The notes beneath the pieces were generated by a model. That model did no database searches and was not told the origin of the DNA. It was given only the letters and a program-made list of their open reading frames with translations. DNA of 24,991 nucleotides from Acanthaster planci (taxonomy: Eukaryota; Echinodermata; Asteroidea; Valvatida; Acanthasteridae). The stretch is from positions 286,961-311,951 of the forward strand of contig NW_019091648.1 in NCBI RefSeq assembly GCF_001949145.1, read 5' to 3'. Of this stretch, positions 8,695 to 18,122 are shown one piece after another; the first letter of the stretch is position 1, and every line of letters begins with the position of its first letter. The translations under genes and the position numbers were made by a program.

Positions 8695-9639
8695 CCTGGC
8701 ATTACTGGTTTTAGGCTGACTAGATGTCTTCTCAGTCGATGATACCGAAGAAGCAGCTTTGCGTGCTGAAAAGCTACGGTGATGGTAGCCGTTGCAGGTG
8801 GTGGGGGGATGATTGGTTGCCCCGCAGGCTTTTCTGAGCTATCGGTGGAGACGATGGCTTGTTAACTCAGTTGTGTGTTGGAGGGCAGAGAGAAAAAATG
8901 GTAATGAGTCAGGAATGTTCCAAGGGGGTATCCAAGCTCGCCGTTAAGGCCTGAGTCCTCATATGAGCCACCTTGAATACGGAGTGCCCACTCATACGGC
9001 TTGACCTTTGCCCTCATTCTCTATAAGATTGGAGCTCCATTGAACAACGCAGGCTCAATCTGCTCCTTCAGTCGGTTCTGTGCTTGACTGCTGAACAGGG
9101 GATGTCCCAATGGGAAGTCTCCCATTTGCAGCTAAGACACATATTCTTGTCAGATCCAAATAGGAGTGTATCACTCAAGTGGCTAGTCCTCCCTGTCTGA
9201 CTGCTTTATAAAGGAACGCCTCTATCCACGAACAGCTGCTTAAATAATGGAGTGCCCACTCAAGTGGTTGGACAAGAAAAAATGCTAAAATTACATTCCA
9301 CTCTCTCATGCAGCTAGGGATTTTGTGGATTAAATGGGCCGCTAATGTGTGAAGTGCCCACCCAAGCGGCAAGCCCTATGGAGACTGCAGGGTTGACCGC
9401 TCCTTGTAACACTGACGGTAAACACCTGCAGAATGCACACAGAAAAAGAGAAGAGAAAATAAAAAAAAAAAAAGGCAGTTACACCAAGATTAAAACCATA
9501 CAAGGTAATAGTTTATTCGGGATAGAAGATCGGATGCTTCAAGTTGACACAGGACCATGTAGCCAAAACGGAACTCGAAAAACTCGAAGATGTCTAAAGG
9601 ACACGTCTGTTGCAACACGGGGCTGACAAAAGAAAGACG
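8695..9639 (-). other. DIRS 5' leader, no conserved gene
   Basis: About 0.9 kb between the 5' terminal repeat and the gag-like region. It holds the four-copy motif and an A-rich run (about 9,458-9,474). Small frames such as 9372-9175 minus are not convincing genes. Confidence 0.4.
8970..9375 (-). repeat. Four-copy short motif in the DIRS leader
   Basis: A motif close to AGTGCCCACTCAAGTGG occurs at 8,982, 9,163, 9,250 and 9,352 (plus-strand view), always in the same direction. It contains the near-palindrome CACTCAAGTG. The unequal spacing (181, 87, 102) means it is a dispersed motif rather than a simple tandem repeat. It lies between the 5' terminal repeat and gag. Confidence 0.6.
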
Positions 9640-9780
9640 AACACGGTGGCATGACTGCAGTGCATAGTTGGAGGTTAAGGGGCACCTCGGATGATTAAGT
9701 CTTTTCAGCAAATAGCTATACACGCATGGGAAGTTTGCTCATGTAGTGACTGTTTGGGTAGGTAAAGCGCCGTAGACTCC
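9640..9780 (-). repeat. DIRS 5' inverted terminal repeat
   Basis: Read on the minus strand it begins GGAGTCTACGGCGCT at 9,780, then CTACCCAAACAGTCACTA, and continues as a diverged copy of 4,008-4,130 in inverted orientation. The first 17 bases are specific to this end and recur only in the internal complementary region. Confidence 0.85.
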
Positions 9781-9910
9781 TTGTTTTAGTGCATTTGGGC
9801 CTCAACGATGCCAGTTTACATGTATCAAACTTCATGCATGCTTAATGCATTCGTGTTGAGCCTTCTTCCTGTTACATCATCAACCCAATACAAACACAAA
9901 GTTTTACCTC

Positions 9911-10535
9911 AGTAGTGGAGGGGGGGACAATGCAGCACATTTTGACCTTTGCTATAGAAATATGAAAAGAACATAAATATGCATAAGCATAATAATATGC
10001 GCATGATATGAATATATGAAAATGTGTTTAAAAATTCTGGCGCACATTGACCTTTTATATGGTTAGAAATAAATTACACAGAGGGTAGGGTAAAAATTAA
10101 AGTACAGTTTGATCTTTTGTAAGGGATGAATAGAAATATAAGAAACTGTGGCACAGTTTGACCTTTCCTACGAGCAAAAATGGCATAACATCATGCAATT
10201 CAATGATAAAATTAGGTTCGACAATGGGCTGCAAGCGGCACCTGGTAATAAGGATAACCTTTAGGACAAAGGACTGTGCACGACGCTGAGTAATGGGGAT
10301 AATTTTTCGGACAAACTGCAAACGGCACTGTGTGTACTAGTGTGTACTCCAGAGTGAGCTTCAGTCTGATTTAATTCTTGGACACTACATGATAGGGCAG
10401 GCACATTTTAAAGGTCTTGCGCTTGGCTCACTATGGTTATGGAGAAAACCGGATCGATACAGGAAGAAGGCCCAGCTGGCCCCTGCTGAATTTCTTAATC
10501 CTTTAAACTAGTATTTTACGTCGTATTACCCTGTA
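9911..10535 (+). repeat. Left long inverted repeat with four subterminal repeats
   Basis: It aligns with the reverse complement of 21,690-22,211. Clear blocks are AGTGAGCTTCAGTCTGATTT, TAATAAGGATAACCTTTAGG, CACTATGGTTA and CTGAATTTCT. The outer part holds four copies of a GGCACAGTTTGACCTTT-like motif (9,932, 10,039, 10,103, 10,150), the sort of repeated site a transposase or integrase could bind. The middle part shows AT-rich insertions relative to the right arm. Confidence 0.75.
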
Positions 10536-11190
10536 CGTGTACATGGTTTTGGCTGTGACTGAATTTTTTTATGTTTTGAACTATTGTTTTATGTCCATGT
10601 ATACGGTTTTTGCAAATTCAAACAGTGGAGTGTTACCGTTGATCTTTAGTATGGAGTACATATAGAACAGATACATCACGGTGGCAAGATGTCAGTTCAG
10701 ATTTGCACACATAGCAAAGAGGCAAATTTACCCATTGTGCTATGGAATAATGTGCAGAAGTTCCCAGCCGGTATCTGACCCGAGAATTATTACTCAATAG
10801 TCATACGGGTCAGTAAGAACACAAACCAAATTCAGTAGCCTACACATACTGATTCAAGCACTGTTTTTATTTCTCTTCTTTTTTCATCATTTTTTTTTAC
10901 AATCATCACACTAATTTTAAGAATTACTACAGGAGTGATTACCATCAGTTTGTTGAATTTCATATCAGAGGCACTACATGCACTCATTTCCTTCTGGAAC
11001 CATATTTTAGTCCATCAAATTGCTACAGAGGACTGCTACTACCGCACCATTGTGTGAGGATAAGTGCATACCACACATACAGTCTATTCACCATGCAGCT
11101 GCTGGTTCAATGAGGCCTGCTGCTGGACAAAGCCGTCCATTCAAGGCATAACACAGCCCAGCAAAATAATCCCGGCGTGAAGGGGTTAAG
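10536..11190. other. Interior of the left arm, no gene recognised
   Basis: AT-rich sequence with poly-T and poly-A runs near 10,890. No open frame of interest on either strand until the protein relic beginning at 11,191. Confidence 0.4.
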
Positions 11191-11505
11191 CATAACCCTA
11201 TTCAAGGCTTTGTTGAATTCCATGCCTTTATTAAGTTTTTCTTTGAGCTTGTCCACAATGTCTTGGTGAGTTTCATTATCCTTCAAATGTGTGAAATTTG
11301 ACAGAAACTCCTTATAGTTGTCGAAAAAGTGTTGTTTGACTGCCTAGAGGGTCTTTCTGTTCACCTTTTGCTTGACGTGATCTTCATCCATGCCTTTGTT
11401 GACGTACTTGTCATATTTTACATCCCACATGTCCATATTTCTTTCCCTGGCTTCAGCCAGCCAATCTTGGTAGGTGGCATTGTCTTCCAATTCTGGACTT
11501 TTCTC
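11191..11505 (-). pseudogene. Unidentified charged helical protein fragment, one in-frame stop
   Basis: One minus-strand frame stays open for about 105 codons except for a TAG at 11,346-11,344. Before it the peptide runs through YQDWLAEARERN, MWDVKYDKYV and GMDEDHVKQKVNRKTL. After it come HFFDNYKEFLSNF, THLKDNETHQDIV and NKALNRVM. Composition is strongly protein-like: rich in K, D, E, N and regularly spaced aromatics, with predicted long amphipathic helices and no low-complexity bias. This differs from the noise frames around it. It lies within the Polinton-like inverted pair and reads outward to the left, so it is probably cargo of that element. I do not recognise the family with confidence and name no function. 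A single stop in about 105 codons suggests relatively recent loss or a read-through of one mutation. Confidence 0.55.
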
Positions 11506-11574
11506 ATTTACATGTACTCATGGAAGGAACAAAATGAAAATGAGTAAAGGAGCAATGTAAATGAGCAAAAGAAC

Positions 11575-11655
11575 TATAAAATGAGTAAGGGGTCATCTAT
11601 TTTTGTTATTTTCATGAACCCACAAACCGTACGCTGGGGAAGGGGGTAAATTGGT
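11575..11655 (-). repeat. Inner inverted repeat, left copy
   Basis: Its reverse complement (GTACGGTTTGTGGGTTCATG, then ACAAAAATAGATGACCCCTTA) matches 19,240-19,310 on the plus strand (GTACGCTTTGTACGCTTGAG, then ACAAAAATGGATGACCCCTAA). Together with the outer arms this gives two nested inverted pairs around the gypsy insertion. Confidence 0.6.
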
Positions 11656-11932
11656 CGCAAATGCTTTAGGAACATGTTCACAATGACGATTATCATAGAC
11701 CGGCCAACTATCACCCCCCAACTATTGTGTATGTGCAGCGAGCGCGCAGTTCTCATACAGGCTTGAGCAACGGCTATTTTGTAACCACTCGATGACTATG
11801 CCTCGTGTCCTACAAAATGTATATGAAACCAGTACACACACGGGTACCGGGCAAAATTCACCAACGTTGAATTCACTGCCACATGTGAAATAGTTTTCAA
11901 ACTTCCCCTAAAGCTCCGCTGTGCCGTGTGTG
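11656..11932. other. Left flank of the gypsy insertion
   Basis: Non-coding sequence of the host element up to the 5' LTR; nothing recognised. Confidence 0.4.
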
Positions 11933-12506
11933 TGTGGAAGGGAGATTTAAATATTTTGGGGGGACACTTTTTCTTTTACAAACTTCCTTAGTTTAGTCAG
12001 CAACTTGTCTGGTACCCTGTATCATCCTATAGTTAGCACTGCTTATTAAGCCTCCTGCGGTTAACTATTCAGTTTCGTGCGTGCTACTGAAGAGTGAGCA
12101 TTACCACTCCCAGCTCTCTTCATCCTTCCCACATTTGCACTTGTATGCTTTTGTCTCCAGTTGCAGCTGGGCTTGTGTCTGATTGATCACTCAAGTAATC
12201 CACTTGTGGCACTGTGTTGAGTTGTTACCACTTTTTCCCCCCTTTTTTTACTTTAGTCAAGTACGCATTTCATATATTATAGAGGACCACAGGAGAGAAC
12301 TATTTTTTTCTTTGTACGGCCAGTATTAGTAAAAGATGGATCTCAGTTAAAGTTCATTGGCCAACTGTCAAATTCTTTCTTTTTTATCTTGTCCTGACCC
12401 TCAAAAGCAATCGTGACCCAGTTCTCATGAATCAGGTGTCTTCAGATCTCGTAACTTTCTCAAAGTCTCATGTAATTAATTTAATGATGCAAATTTCTAG
12501 GATACA
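11933..12506 (+). repeat. 5' LTR
   Basis: It starts TGTGGAAGGGAGATTTAAAT and ends ..TCTAGGATACA (TG..CA ends). It is collinear with 18,123-18,716 through blocks such as TTAGCACTGCTTATTAAGCC, CACTTGTGGCACTGTGTTG and CAGTTAAAGTTCATTGGCC. A TATA-like ATATATTATAG occurs near 12,271. The polyadenylation signal seen in the 3' copy is mutated here (AAGCAA). Confidence 0.88.
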
Positions 12507-12527
12507 TTTTTGTCTCTACTTTTTTTT

Positions 12528-12546
12528 TGGAGCCAGAACCCGGGAA
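12528..12546 (+). promoter_or_regulatory. Candidate tRNA primer-binding site
   Basis: TGGAGCCAGAACCCGGGAA starts with the TGG expected to pair with a tRNA CCA end, and its AACCCGGG part could pair with a T-arm. It lies about 20 bases after the LTR end, farther than usual, so either the LTR is slightly longer than called or bases were inserted. Confidence 0.4.
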
Positions 12547-13034
12547 GACCAATTTTCCTAGGAATTTAGCCATTTTGTCACAGTTTTTATGGAAAGACAA
12601 TTTGACTCCAGAAATGTATACAAATGTAACAATGTTGCACATGGCACACGTGTCATAGCAAGAGCATGTACTGTGTGTGCCATTTGCACGAAGAGACCAA
12701 AAGTCATACGAATTTTAGCATTTCAAGAACAGACAATCTTGTTTGTTTACAAAATAAACAGCTTTATTTACTTCTAAAAAAAATAGGTTTGTAGTTTGGT
12801 GTCATGTAACATCCGCTCTTTCATGGAGTACCATTGGTGATTTTACAGGAACGCTAAATTCTACGAAATTAAGCTTTTGAAAAAGAGACCAACTTCAAAT
12901 GTGATTTTCTCAAAACCTCTGTTTTGAAATCCAACGAGAAAATTGTCTTCGTGAAAACTGTGACAATTTGTTTGTATGGTAAAAAAAAAATAAAAATTCA
13001 TCAGCCCAGCACAGTGTCATAAGGTGGGGAGCTC
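12547..13034 (+). other. gypsy leader
   Basis: Untranslated sequence between the primer site and gag. A short plus frame at 12,589-12,777 shows no protein signature. Confidence 0.45.
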
Positions 13035-14410
13035 TTGTGGTGCATGATGGCATCAACTCCATGCTGCCAACCTGACTCCAACCTACCATACTATGGCCCG
13101 GACGATAGCCCTCTTCTGCCACTACCCATGATGCCACAAGCAAGTCCACTCTTCCAGCTGTCGCAACCAAGGGTCACACCCAGTGAGCAGATCCAAGCCA
13201 GAGGTGATCAATCCACAAAGATGCAGCCTCCCCAGATGGTGTCAGAGGACCACCACGAACTCTCTCTCCCGTCAAACACCAGTAAGTATGTGCCAAGTCT
13301 TCAGCAGCCAAGTCATTTGAAGGATTTGAGGAGTTCCTTGACACCAATCCGGTCCCACCCTCATCAAACAGGACTCTCTGACCAGCAGAACCTTGTTCCC
13401 CTACAGTTGGCCAGTTTTGATCAACCCCTTCCAGTTGCCGAGTGCCATGTACCGTTTGCATATACCAACTCATCAGGTCAAAGACGTTGCGATTTGTTCT
13501 CAAGGTCAACCTCTGAGAATCATGGTATAAAGTTGAAGATTGGGCATGTGACATGTCATACTTGCTTGAGGCTTGAGGCTTGAGGGACCACAACCAAGCC
13601 AGGTGCAGTTCCATGAAGTGGCGAGGGGAAAGCACGCGATGTCATTTTTAAATCTTGAGAGTCGAGGAGGAGAAACGAAAGCAGAGGCAGCTGTTACAGA
13701 ACTAGAGGAATTCGGGGAGGGCTGTACTGCAGTGATGTCAATCGCTACATTCTTCCAGGCAGCGACTGGATGAGAACCCAACTGAGTTTGCAATTGCATT
13801 GGAGGCACTGTTAAGGCACACAGAAGATGTTCAGGGAAGACAAGGAAGGAAAGTATCACTCTTTGAAGACCGAGATTCGCTACCGACGACACAGTTCATG
13901 ACAGGCCTTTGAGATGAAACTATGAAGCAGTGACTTGCTCCGATGTGGCGTCGACGCATGAGCTTCAAAGATCTCCGTCAGGAACTACAGTTGATTAGCA
14001 AAGAACTTCACCAGGCGAGGGATATGAAACAGCAACGTTTCCAGTTGCACCAACAAACAGTCAAAGGAGAAACAACTGGGACAGCACAGGGGCAAGGCAA
14101 GACAAATCAGCGAGGCAACCAGAATGCAGGCAATTCCAAATCAAGTAAAAGTAAGTTCACCAGTGACCAGGTCACCGAACTGACCACCCTAGTCTAACTG
14201 CAGTTAACCACATTGGACCATTTGATACAAGGGCAGCAATACCTTGGTCAATGAGTACAGGAACTGGAAGGACGCATCTCAGGTAGCCAGGTGAATCAGC
14301 AAACATGGAGACAATCAACAGGCCCATCCACTTTGCATAGGCATGACAACTGTTACTACGTGTGTGGGGCACCAGGCCATTTTTCTCACCACTGTCCCCA
14401 GCAGAATGGT
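13035..14410 (+). pseudogene. gypsy gag (broken): capsid-like region and zinc knuckle
   Basis: The N-terminal part (13,035-13,583) is a proline/glutamine-rich open frame of 182 codons whose link to gag is by position only. The capsid-like part appears at 13,573-13,770 (FHEVARGKHAMSFLNLE), then continues in another frame from 13,769 (ENPTEFAIALEALLRHTED). It continues past two TGA codons (13,910 and 13,931) into MSFKDLRQELQLISKEL, which resembles the end of gypsy capsid domains. A Q- and K-rich basic stretch and two more stops (14,195 and 14,249) lead to a nucleocapsid zinc knuckle at 14,351-14,395. There the cysteines and histidine are spaced C-x3-C-x4-H-x4-C instead of the normal C-x2-C-x4-H-x4-C. 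The frame ends at TAA 14,408. Confidence 0.7.
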
Positions 14411-14980
14411 TAAGGCAGGCAGCAGTTAAACTAGAGATACCAACTGATGAGGGGCGATTACAGGGTAATTTGGAGCTGAGAAGCCCAGACGACAAAGTGG
14501 AGGAGATATGTATGATTGCCTCACAGGGCTTAGAAAGCAATAGGGAACAGAAATCAGCAGATGAGCACATTGTGGGTCCTGTGAGCACTACTCGTGTTAC
14601 TGTGGCTGGGCAGACATGTCAGGCTCTGTTGGACACTGGATTGCAGGTGACTACGATCACAGATCAGTACATGTCAACACACCCCAAACTGCAAGATAAA
14701 GTCATATGCAAAACAGATGTTCTTATCTATGGAGCGAGTGGCCAGAGTGTCCTGCATGGCGGTTACATCATGCTGGTCATTGTTGTTTTGGGTCAGACAA
14801 TCTGTGATGTGCCTGCCTTTGTGGTGCCACCACAGACTTTCGAAAATCCACTCCCGTTCTCTTGGGAACCAACGTCGTTGTGGCCCTACATGATAGAAGA
14901 TCAAAGATACGAGTTGAGGCAGAGAAGGAAAGCCAACCCAAATGCAACACCCACTCAGCTATATGAAATCAGTCGACGGT
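14411..14980 (+). pseudogene. gypsy aspartic protease (broken)
   Basis: This would cut the Gag-Pol polyprotein. The open frame 14,362-14,982 contains the active-site motif as LLDTGLQVTTI (DTG at 14,632-14,640). The usual residue after DTG is S or A; here a TTG leucine codon replaces what was probably TCG. The downstream flap region is present. The C-terminal LLGTNVV block is readable only in another frame (from 14,853), so a frameshift lies just before it. That frame meets a TGA near 14,964. Pol frame 1 versus gag frame 2 fits a -1 shift between gag and pol, but the decay makes this uncertain. Confidence 0.75.
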
Positions 14981-15002
14981 AGAACCCCAAGTCCCAGAGA
15001 TT

Positions 15003-16030
15003 GATGTAAAATATGAAAACCTGACAGACAAGCAGGCACAACAGTTTTTCCAGCTATTCTCTGAAAACCAGAATGTCTTCTCCCAAGATGATCAAGACCT
15101 CGGCTACACCCAAACGGTAGAATATGAGATACCACTGATTGATGATGCCCCCTTCAGGCTGCCATACCGCAGGGTCCCAGCAGGACAGTTCCAAGAAGTC
15201 AGACAGCATATAGATGGGCTGAAGGCATCGGGAGTGATACAGCCGAGTCAGAGCCCTTATGCATCTCCCATCGTAACTGTACGAAAGATGGATGGTAAAA
15301 TCAGGTTCTGTGTTGATTATCACCAGCTGAATGCCAAGATAGTGCGGAATGCATTTCCATTGCTTCATGTCGGAGATGCCTTAGATGCTCTGAGCAGAGC
15401 CAAATACTTAACAAGCCTGGATCTGACATCTGGGTATCTCCAAGTCAAGGTGGCTAAAAAGGATCAACCCAAGATGGCCTTCAAGTCCCCCATGGGCCTG
15501 TATGAGTTTATCAGAATGCCCTTTGGGCTGATGAATGCCCCGGCAACATTTCAAAGGCTGATGACAGCTGCCCTTGGGGACATGAATTTTTATTCCCTCC
15601 TTCTGTACCTTGACAACATAATCATATTCAGCAGTACTGTAGATGAACACCGGGAGAGGCATGCAAAGGTTTTTGAGAGGCTGCGTGAGCATGGCTTGAA
15701 ACTGAAACCATCCAAACGCCACTTTTTCCAGTCACAAGTCCATTATCTTAGCCATGTTGTGTCCACAGATGGTTTTGCTACCGACCCAGAAAAGACATTT
15801 GCCGTCGTGGATTGGCCCAAGCCAAAGACTAAGAAGGACGTCCTTAGTTTCTTGGGGTTCAAAGGCTACTATTGGCTTTCCATTCACAATTATGCTCGAA
15901 TTGCGGCACCGCTTTTTGCCCTGATAGGAGGCAGGCGTGGAACAAAAGATTCACCATTCACCTGGAGTCTGGGGTTTCAGAAAGCTTTCGAACTACTGAA
16001 GCAGAAAATGACTTCAACCCTGGTGCTAAC
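15003..16030 (+). pseudogene. gypsy reverse transcriptase (nearly intact frame, catalytic residue lost)
   Basis: One frame is open from about 14,967 to 16,124. It includes VEYEIPL and VIQPSQSPYASPIV (thumb-side entry), KIRFCVDYHQLNA (fingers), YLTSLDLTSGYLQV (motif A, catalytic D), MPFGLMNAPATFQRLM (motif B) and LLYLDNIIIFS (motif C). Motif C should read Y-x-D-D; the second aspartate codon is AAC (15,615-15,617), which removes a metal-binding residue and should abolish activity. VHYLSHVV and DWPKP-type connection sequences follow. The last residues of the frame after about 16,020 are shifted out of frame. Confidence 0.9.
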
Positions 16031-16400
16031 TATTCACTCCCATTCACTGTCCAGACAGATGCCTCAGCTGATGGGTTTGGGGCAGTTCTTACACAGATGC
16101 AAGATGGATAAGAATGACCAATAGCATTAGCAAGTCACACCCTCACACCAAGTATCCTGCTCAAAAACTGGAGTTCCGTGCTCTCCCTTGGGCAATAGTG
16201 AAGTTCCCCGATTACCTCTATGGTCAAGATGTCACTGCAGTCACCAACAACAACCCACTCATTTACATTCTCGAGAAGGCGAAGCTGGAGGCTTGTGGTC
16301 AGCAATTTGTCTCAGTTTAAGTTGGACAGAATCTACTGGCCTGGTCATTCAAATGGCAACGCACATGCACTTTCACGAATAGTCAGGAATGAAATATCTC
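16031..16400 (+). pseudogene. gypsy RNase H (broken)
   Basis: After a frame change near 16,020, FTVQTDASADGFGAVL gives the first catalytic aspartate (about 16,060). A second change at about 16,112 leads to KLEFRALPWAIVKF (E) and YGQDVTAVTNNNPL, where the active-site aspartate of the usual V-x-T-D-x-x-x-L is replaced by asparagine. A third change near 16,310 leads to HSNGNAHALSR, with an H in place of the expected D in ADALSR. So the domain is present in order but damaged at two active-site positions. Confidence 0.8.
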
Positions 16401-17640
16401 ACATCCTTGGTACCAAAGAAGTGGGGATGGACAGATTGGAGGATAAGTTGGCCAGGGAAAAACAGAGTGGGGGAGAGAAGGTTTCAGCACAAGTGCACGC
16501 TCAAGAAGTAACATCACCAAGAGAAGGTCCCAGTACTTTGGGTGATGAGTTAGTTTCAACTGTCCACGACGACCTCATCCCATATACAAGTCGTGGTCAG
16601 GGTGTTGACCTCCTCACAGCACACCTGAAAGATGAAGCCATCTCCAGGGTTATATACCTGAAAGGCATAAAAGAAGGAAGACCAGGCATGACTCAATGGG
16701 GCATCTTGGTCTCGACGAGACACTACACCAAGCTAGAGAGAGATATTTCTGGCCTGGTCTCTATTCTGAAATCTGGGCCTACATCAAGAAGTGTAGACGG
16801 TGCACACTCAGGAAGACGCTGGAAAGTATCCGTACTAAACGCCTGCTGGAGTTAGTCTGCATCGACTTCCTGGGCCTAGAAAGGTCAAAGGGCGGCCATG
16901 AACACATTCTGGTCATAACCGATCACTACTCCAGACACGCCCAGGCGTACCCCACTAAAGACAAAAAAGCAACAACTATGGCCAAGGTGTTGTAGGAGAA
17001 ATTTGTGGTCAATTATAGGATTCCAAACAGGCTGCACTCTGACCAGGGCAAGTCCTTTGAGTCGGATGTGATGAAAGAGTTGTGTAAGGTGCTTGGGATG
17101 AAGAAGACCCAAACTACATTATATCACCCTCAGGGGAATGGAATGATGGAACCAGATGCAGATATCAGTGTTGGGGACACTTAATCCGGAGCAGAAGGTT
17201 AACTGGGCTACACATGTGGGTGTCCTGACCCATGCATACAACTGCACAAAACATGAGTCTACTGGGTATTCCCATTTTATCTGATGTTCATGCGGAGGCC
17301 CAAGTTACCCGTAGACATCCTCATCCCATCAAAGATGACAAAGCAGAGCAAGGGCCTGACCACGATTATGACCATGATGTCTACCGGGAAGTCCAGACAT
17401 CAGCTGAAAGGGCCGGGATCAAGCAGAAGGCCACATATGATCAGCGGGCGAGTGACTGCATCCTCCAGGCTGGTGACAAGGTCCTTGTAGCCATCAAGTC
17501 TCAGTGAGGAAAAGCCAAACTGAAAGACAGGTGGGAAGTAGACTCCAACATCGTTGTTAGGAAAAAGCAGGGCATCTCAGTCTATGTGGTCGGGTGGATA
17601 GGCTCTCTTAACACCAAGACTCTTCACCGCAACATGCTCA
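16401..17640 (+). pseudogene. gypsy integrase with C-terminal GPY/F-like module (broken)
   Basis: The enzyme would insert the DNA copy. The zinc-binding N-terminal domain is seen as GHLGLDETLHQARERYFWPG and CRRCTLR near 16,700-16,815. The catalytic core shows LVCIDFLG (first D), ITDHYSRHAQAYP, then after a TAG at 16,993-16,995 RLHSDQGKSFES (second D), YHPQGNGMME (E). A frame change near 17,150 leads to NWATHVGVLTHAYNC, and another near 17,272 leads to FMRRPKLPVD. The C-terminal module (GDKVLVAIKS, stop TGA 17,505, then KLKDRWEVD and LHRNML) matches gypsy elements whose integrase ends in a GPY/F domain. I see no chromodomain. Confidence 0.85.
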
Positions 17641-17786
17641 TGCTCTACCCATTCGACATAGTATCGGCATCAGGAACTTCAGACTCTGGACGGTCACAAG
17701 ATTAACCTCAGCTGAGGCCAGCAGGACCACCCTCCGCAGATGACAGTACAGAGAATGGTCAGTCCCGTGACAGCTCAAGATCTGAA

Positions 17787-18080
17787 TTGTCAGGTCAGCG
17801 TGAGTTGGAAGGAAGTGGCCACATCGATGACAGCACTAAGGTTGATCAAGGCCAGGACAGCAGAAGACACCCGCCTCTACCAAGACGCCATAGAAGAGGA
17901 TGGCCTGTAACACCACAGCTGGAAGAGCCTGGCTCCAATACAGACACCGAGAACAATGACTTGTCATCAAAGGAAGTGCTCTCCAGACAGCGACCACAGC
18001 AAAGGCGAAGACCACCTCAGCGCTTTGGGGAGTGCTGTACCGTAATAACTTTGGTTATATGGTGTATCACATGTATATAA
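17787..18080 (+). pseudogene. gypsy Pol C-terminal tail
   Basis: A 97-codon frame rich in R, P, Q, S and D, with PLPRRHRRGWPVT and QRRRPPQRFG near its end. It lies directly before the polypurine tract. Basic R-x-x-P-P-x-R tails of this kind end the Pol of several gypsy lineages. Being in frame 3 and separated from the integrase by a stop at 17,703, it is now disconnected. Confidence 0.55.
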
Positions 18081-18091
18081 GTTTCCATTGT

Positions 18092-18122
18092 TGAGGACAA
18101 GAAGGATTTTAAGTGGTGGCAA
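18092..18122 (+). promoter_or_regulatory. Candidate polypurine tract region
   Basis: The bases before the 3' LTR include GAGGACAAGAAGGA and then AAGTGGTGGCAAG immediately at the LTR border. This is the expected site of plus-strand priming, although the tract is interrupted by pyrimidines. Confidence 0.5.

Larger units (their letters stand above)
3972..9780 (-). mobile_element. DIRS-like tyrosine-recombinase retrotransposon, near-complete but mutated
   Basis: Read on the minus strand the order is 5' inverted terminal repeat (9,780-9,640), leader, gag-like region, RT, RNase H, tyrosine recombinase ending at 4,431, internal complementary region (4,290-4,195) and 3' inverted terminal repeat (4,130-3,972). 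Inverted rather than direct terminal repeats, a recombinase instead of an integrase, and an internal region complementary to both outer ends are the defining traits of the DIRS group. The 5.8-kb length fits the family even with a ~0.4-kb MITE insertion between gag and RT. Many frameshifts and stops are present, so it is not autonomous. DIRS elements integrate by recombination and leave no target duplication; I see none. Confidence 0.85.

Noticed and set aside
13174-13635. 153-codon open frame on the minus strand opposite gag
   Set aside because: It lies opposite the gypsy gag N-terminal region, has no recognisable domain, and all neighbouring element genes are on the plus strand.
18081-18122. 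Envelope gene between pol and the 3' LTR
   Set aside because: Only about 40 bases separate the Pol tail from the LTR; there is no room for one.
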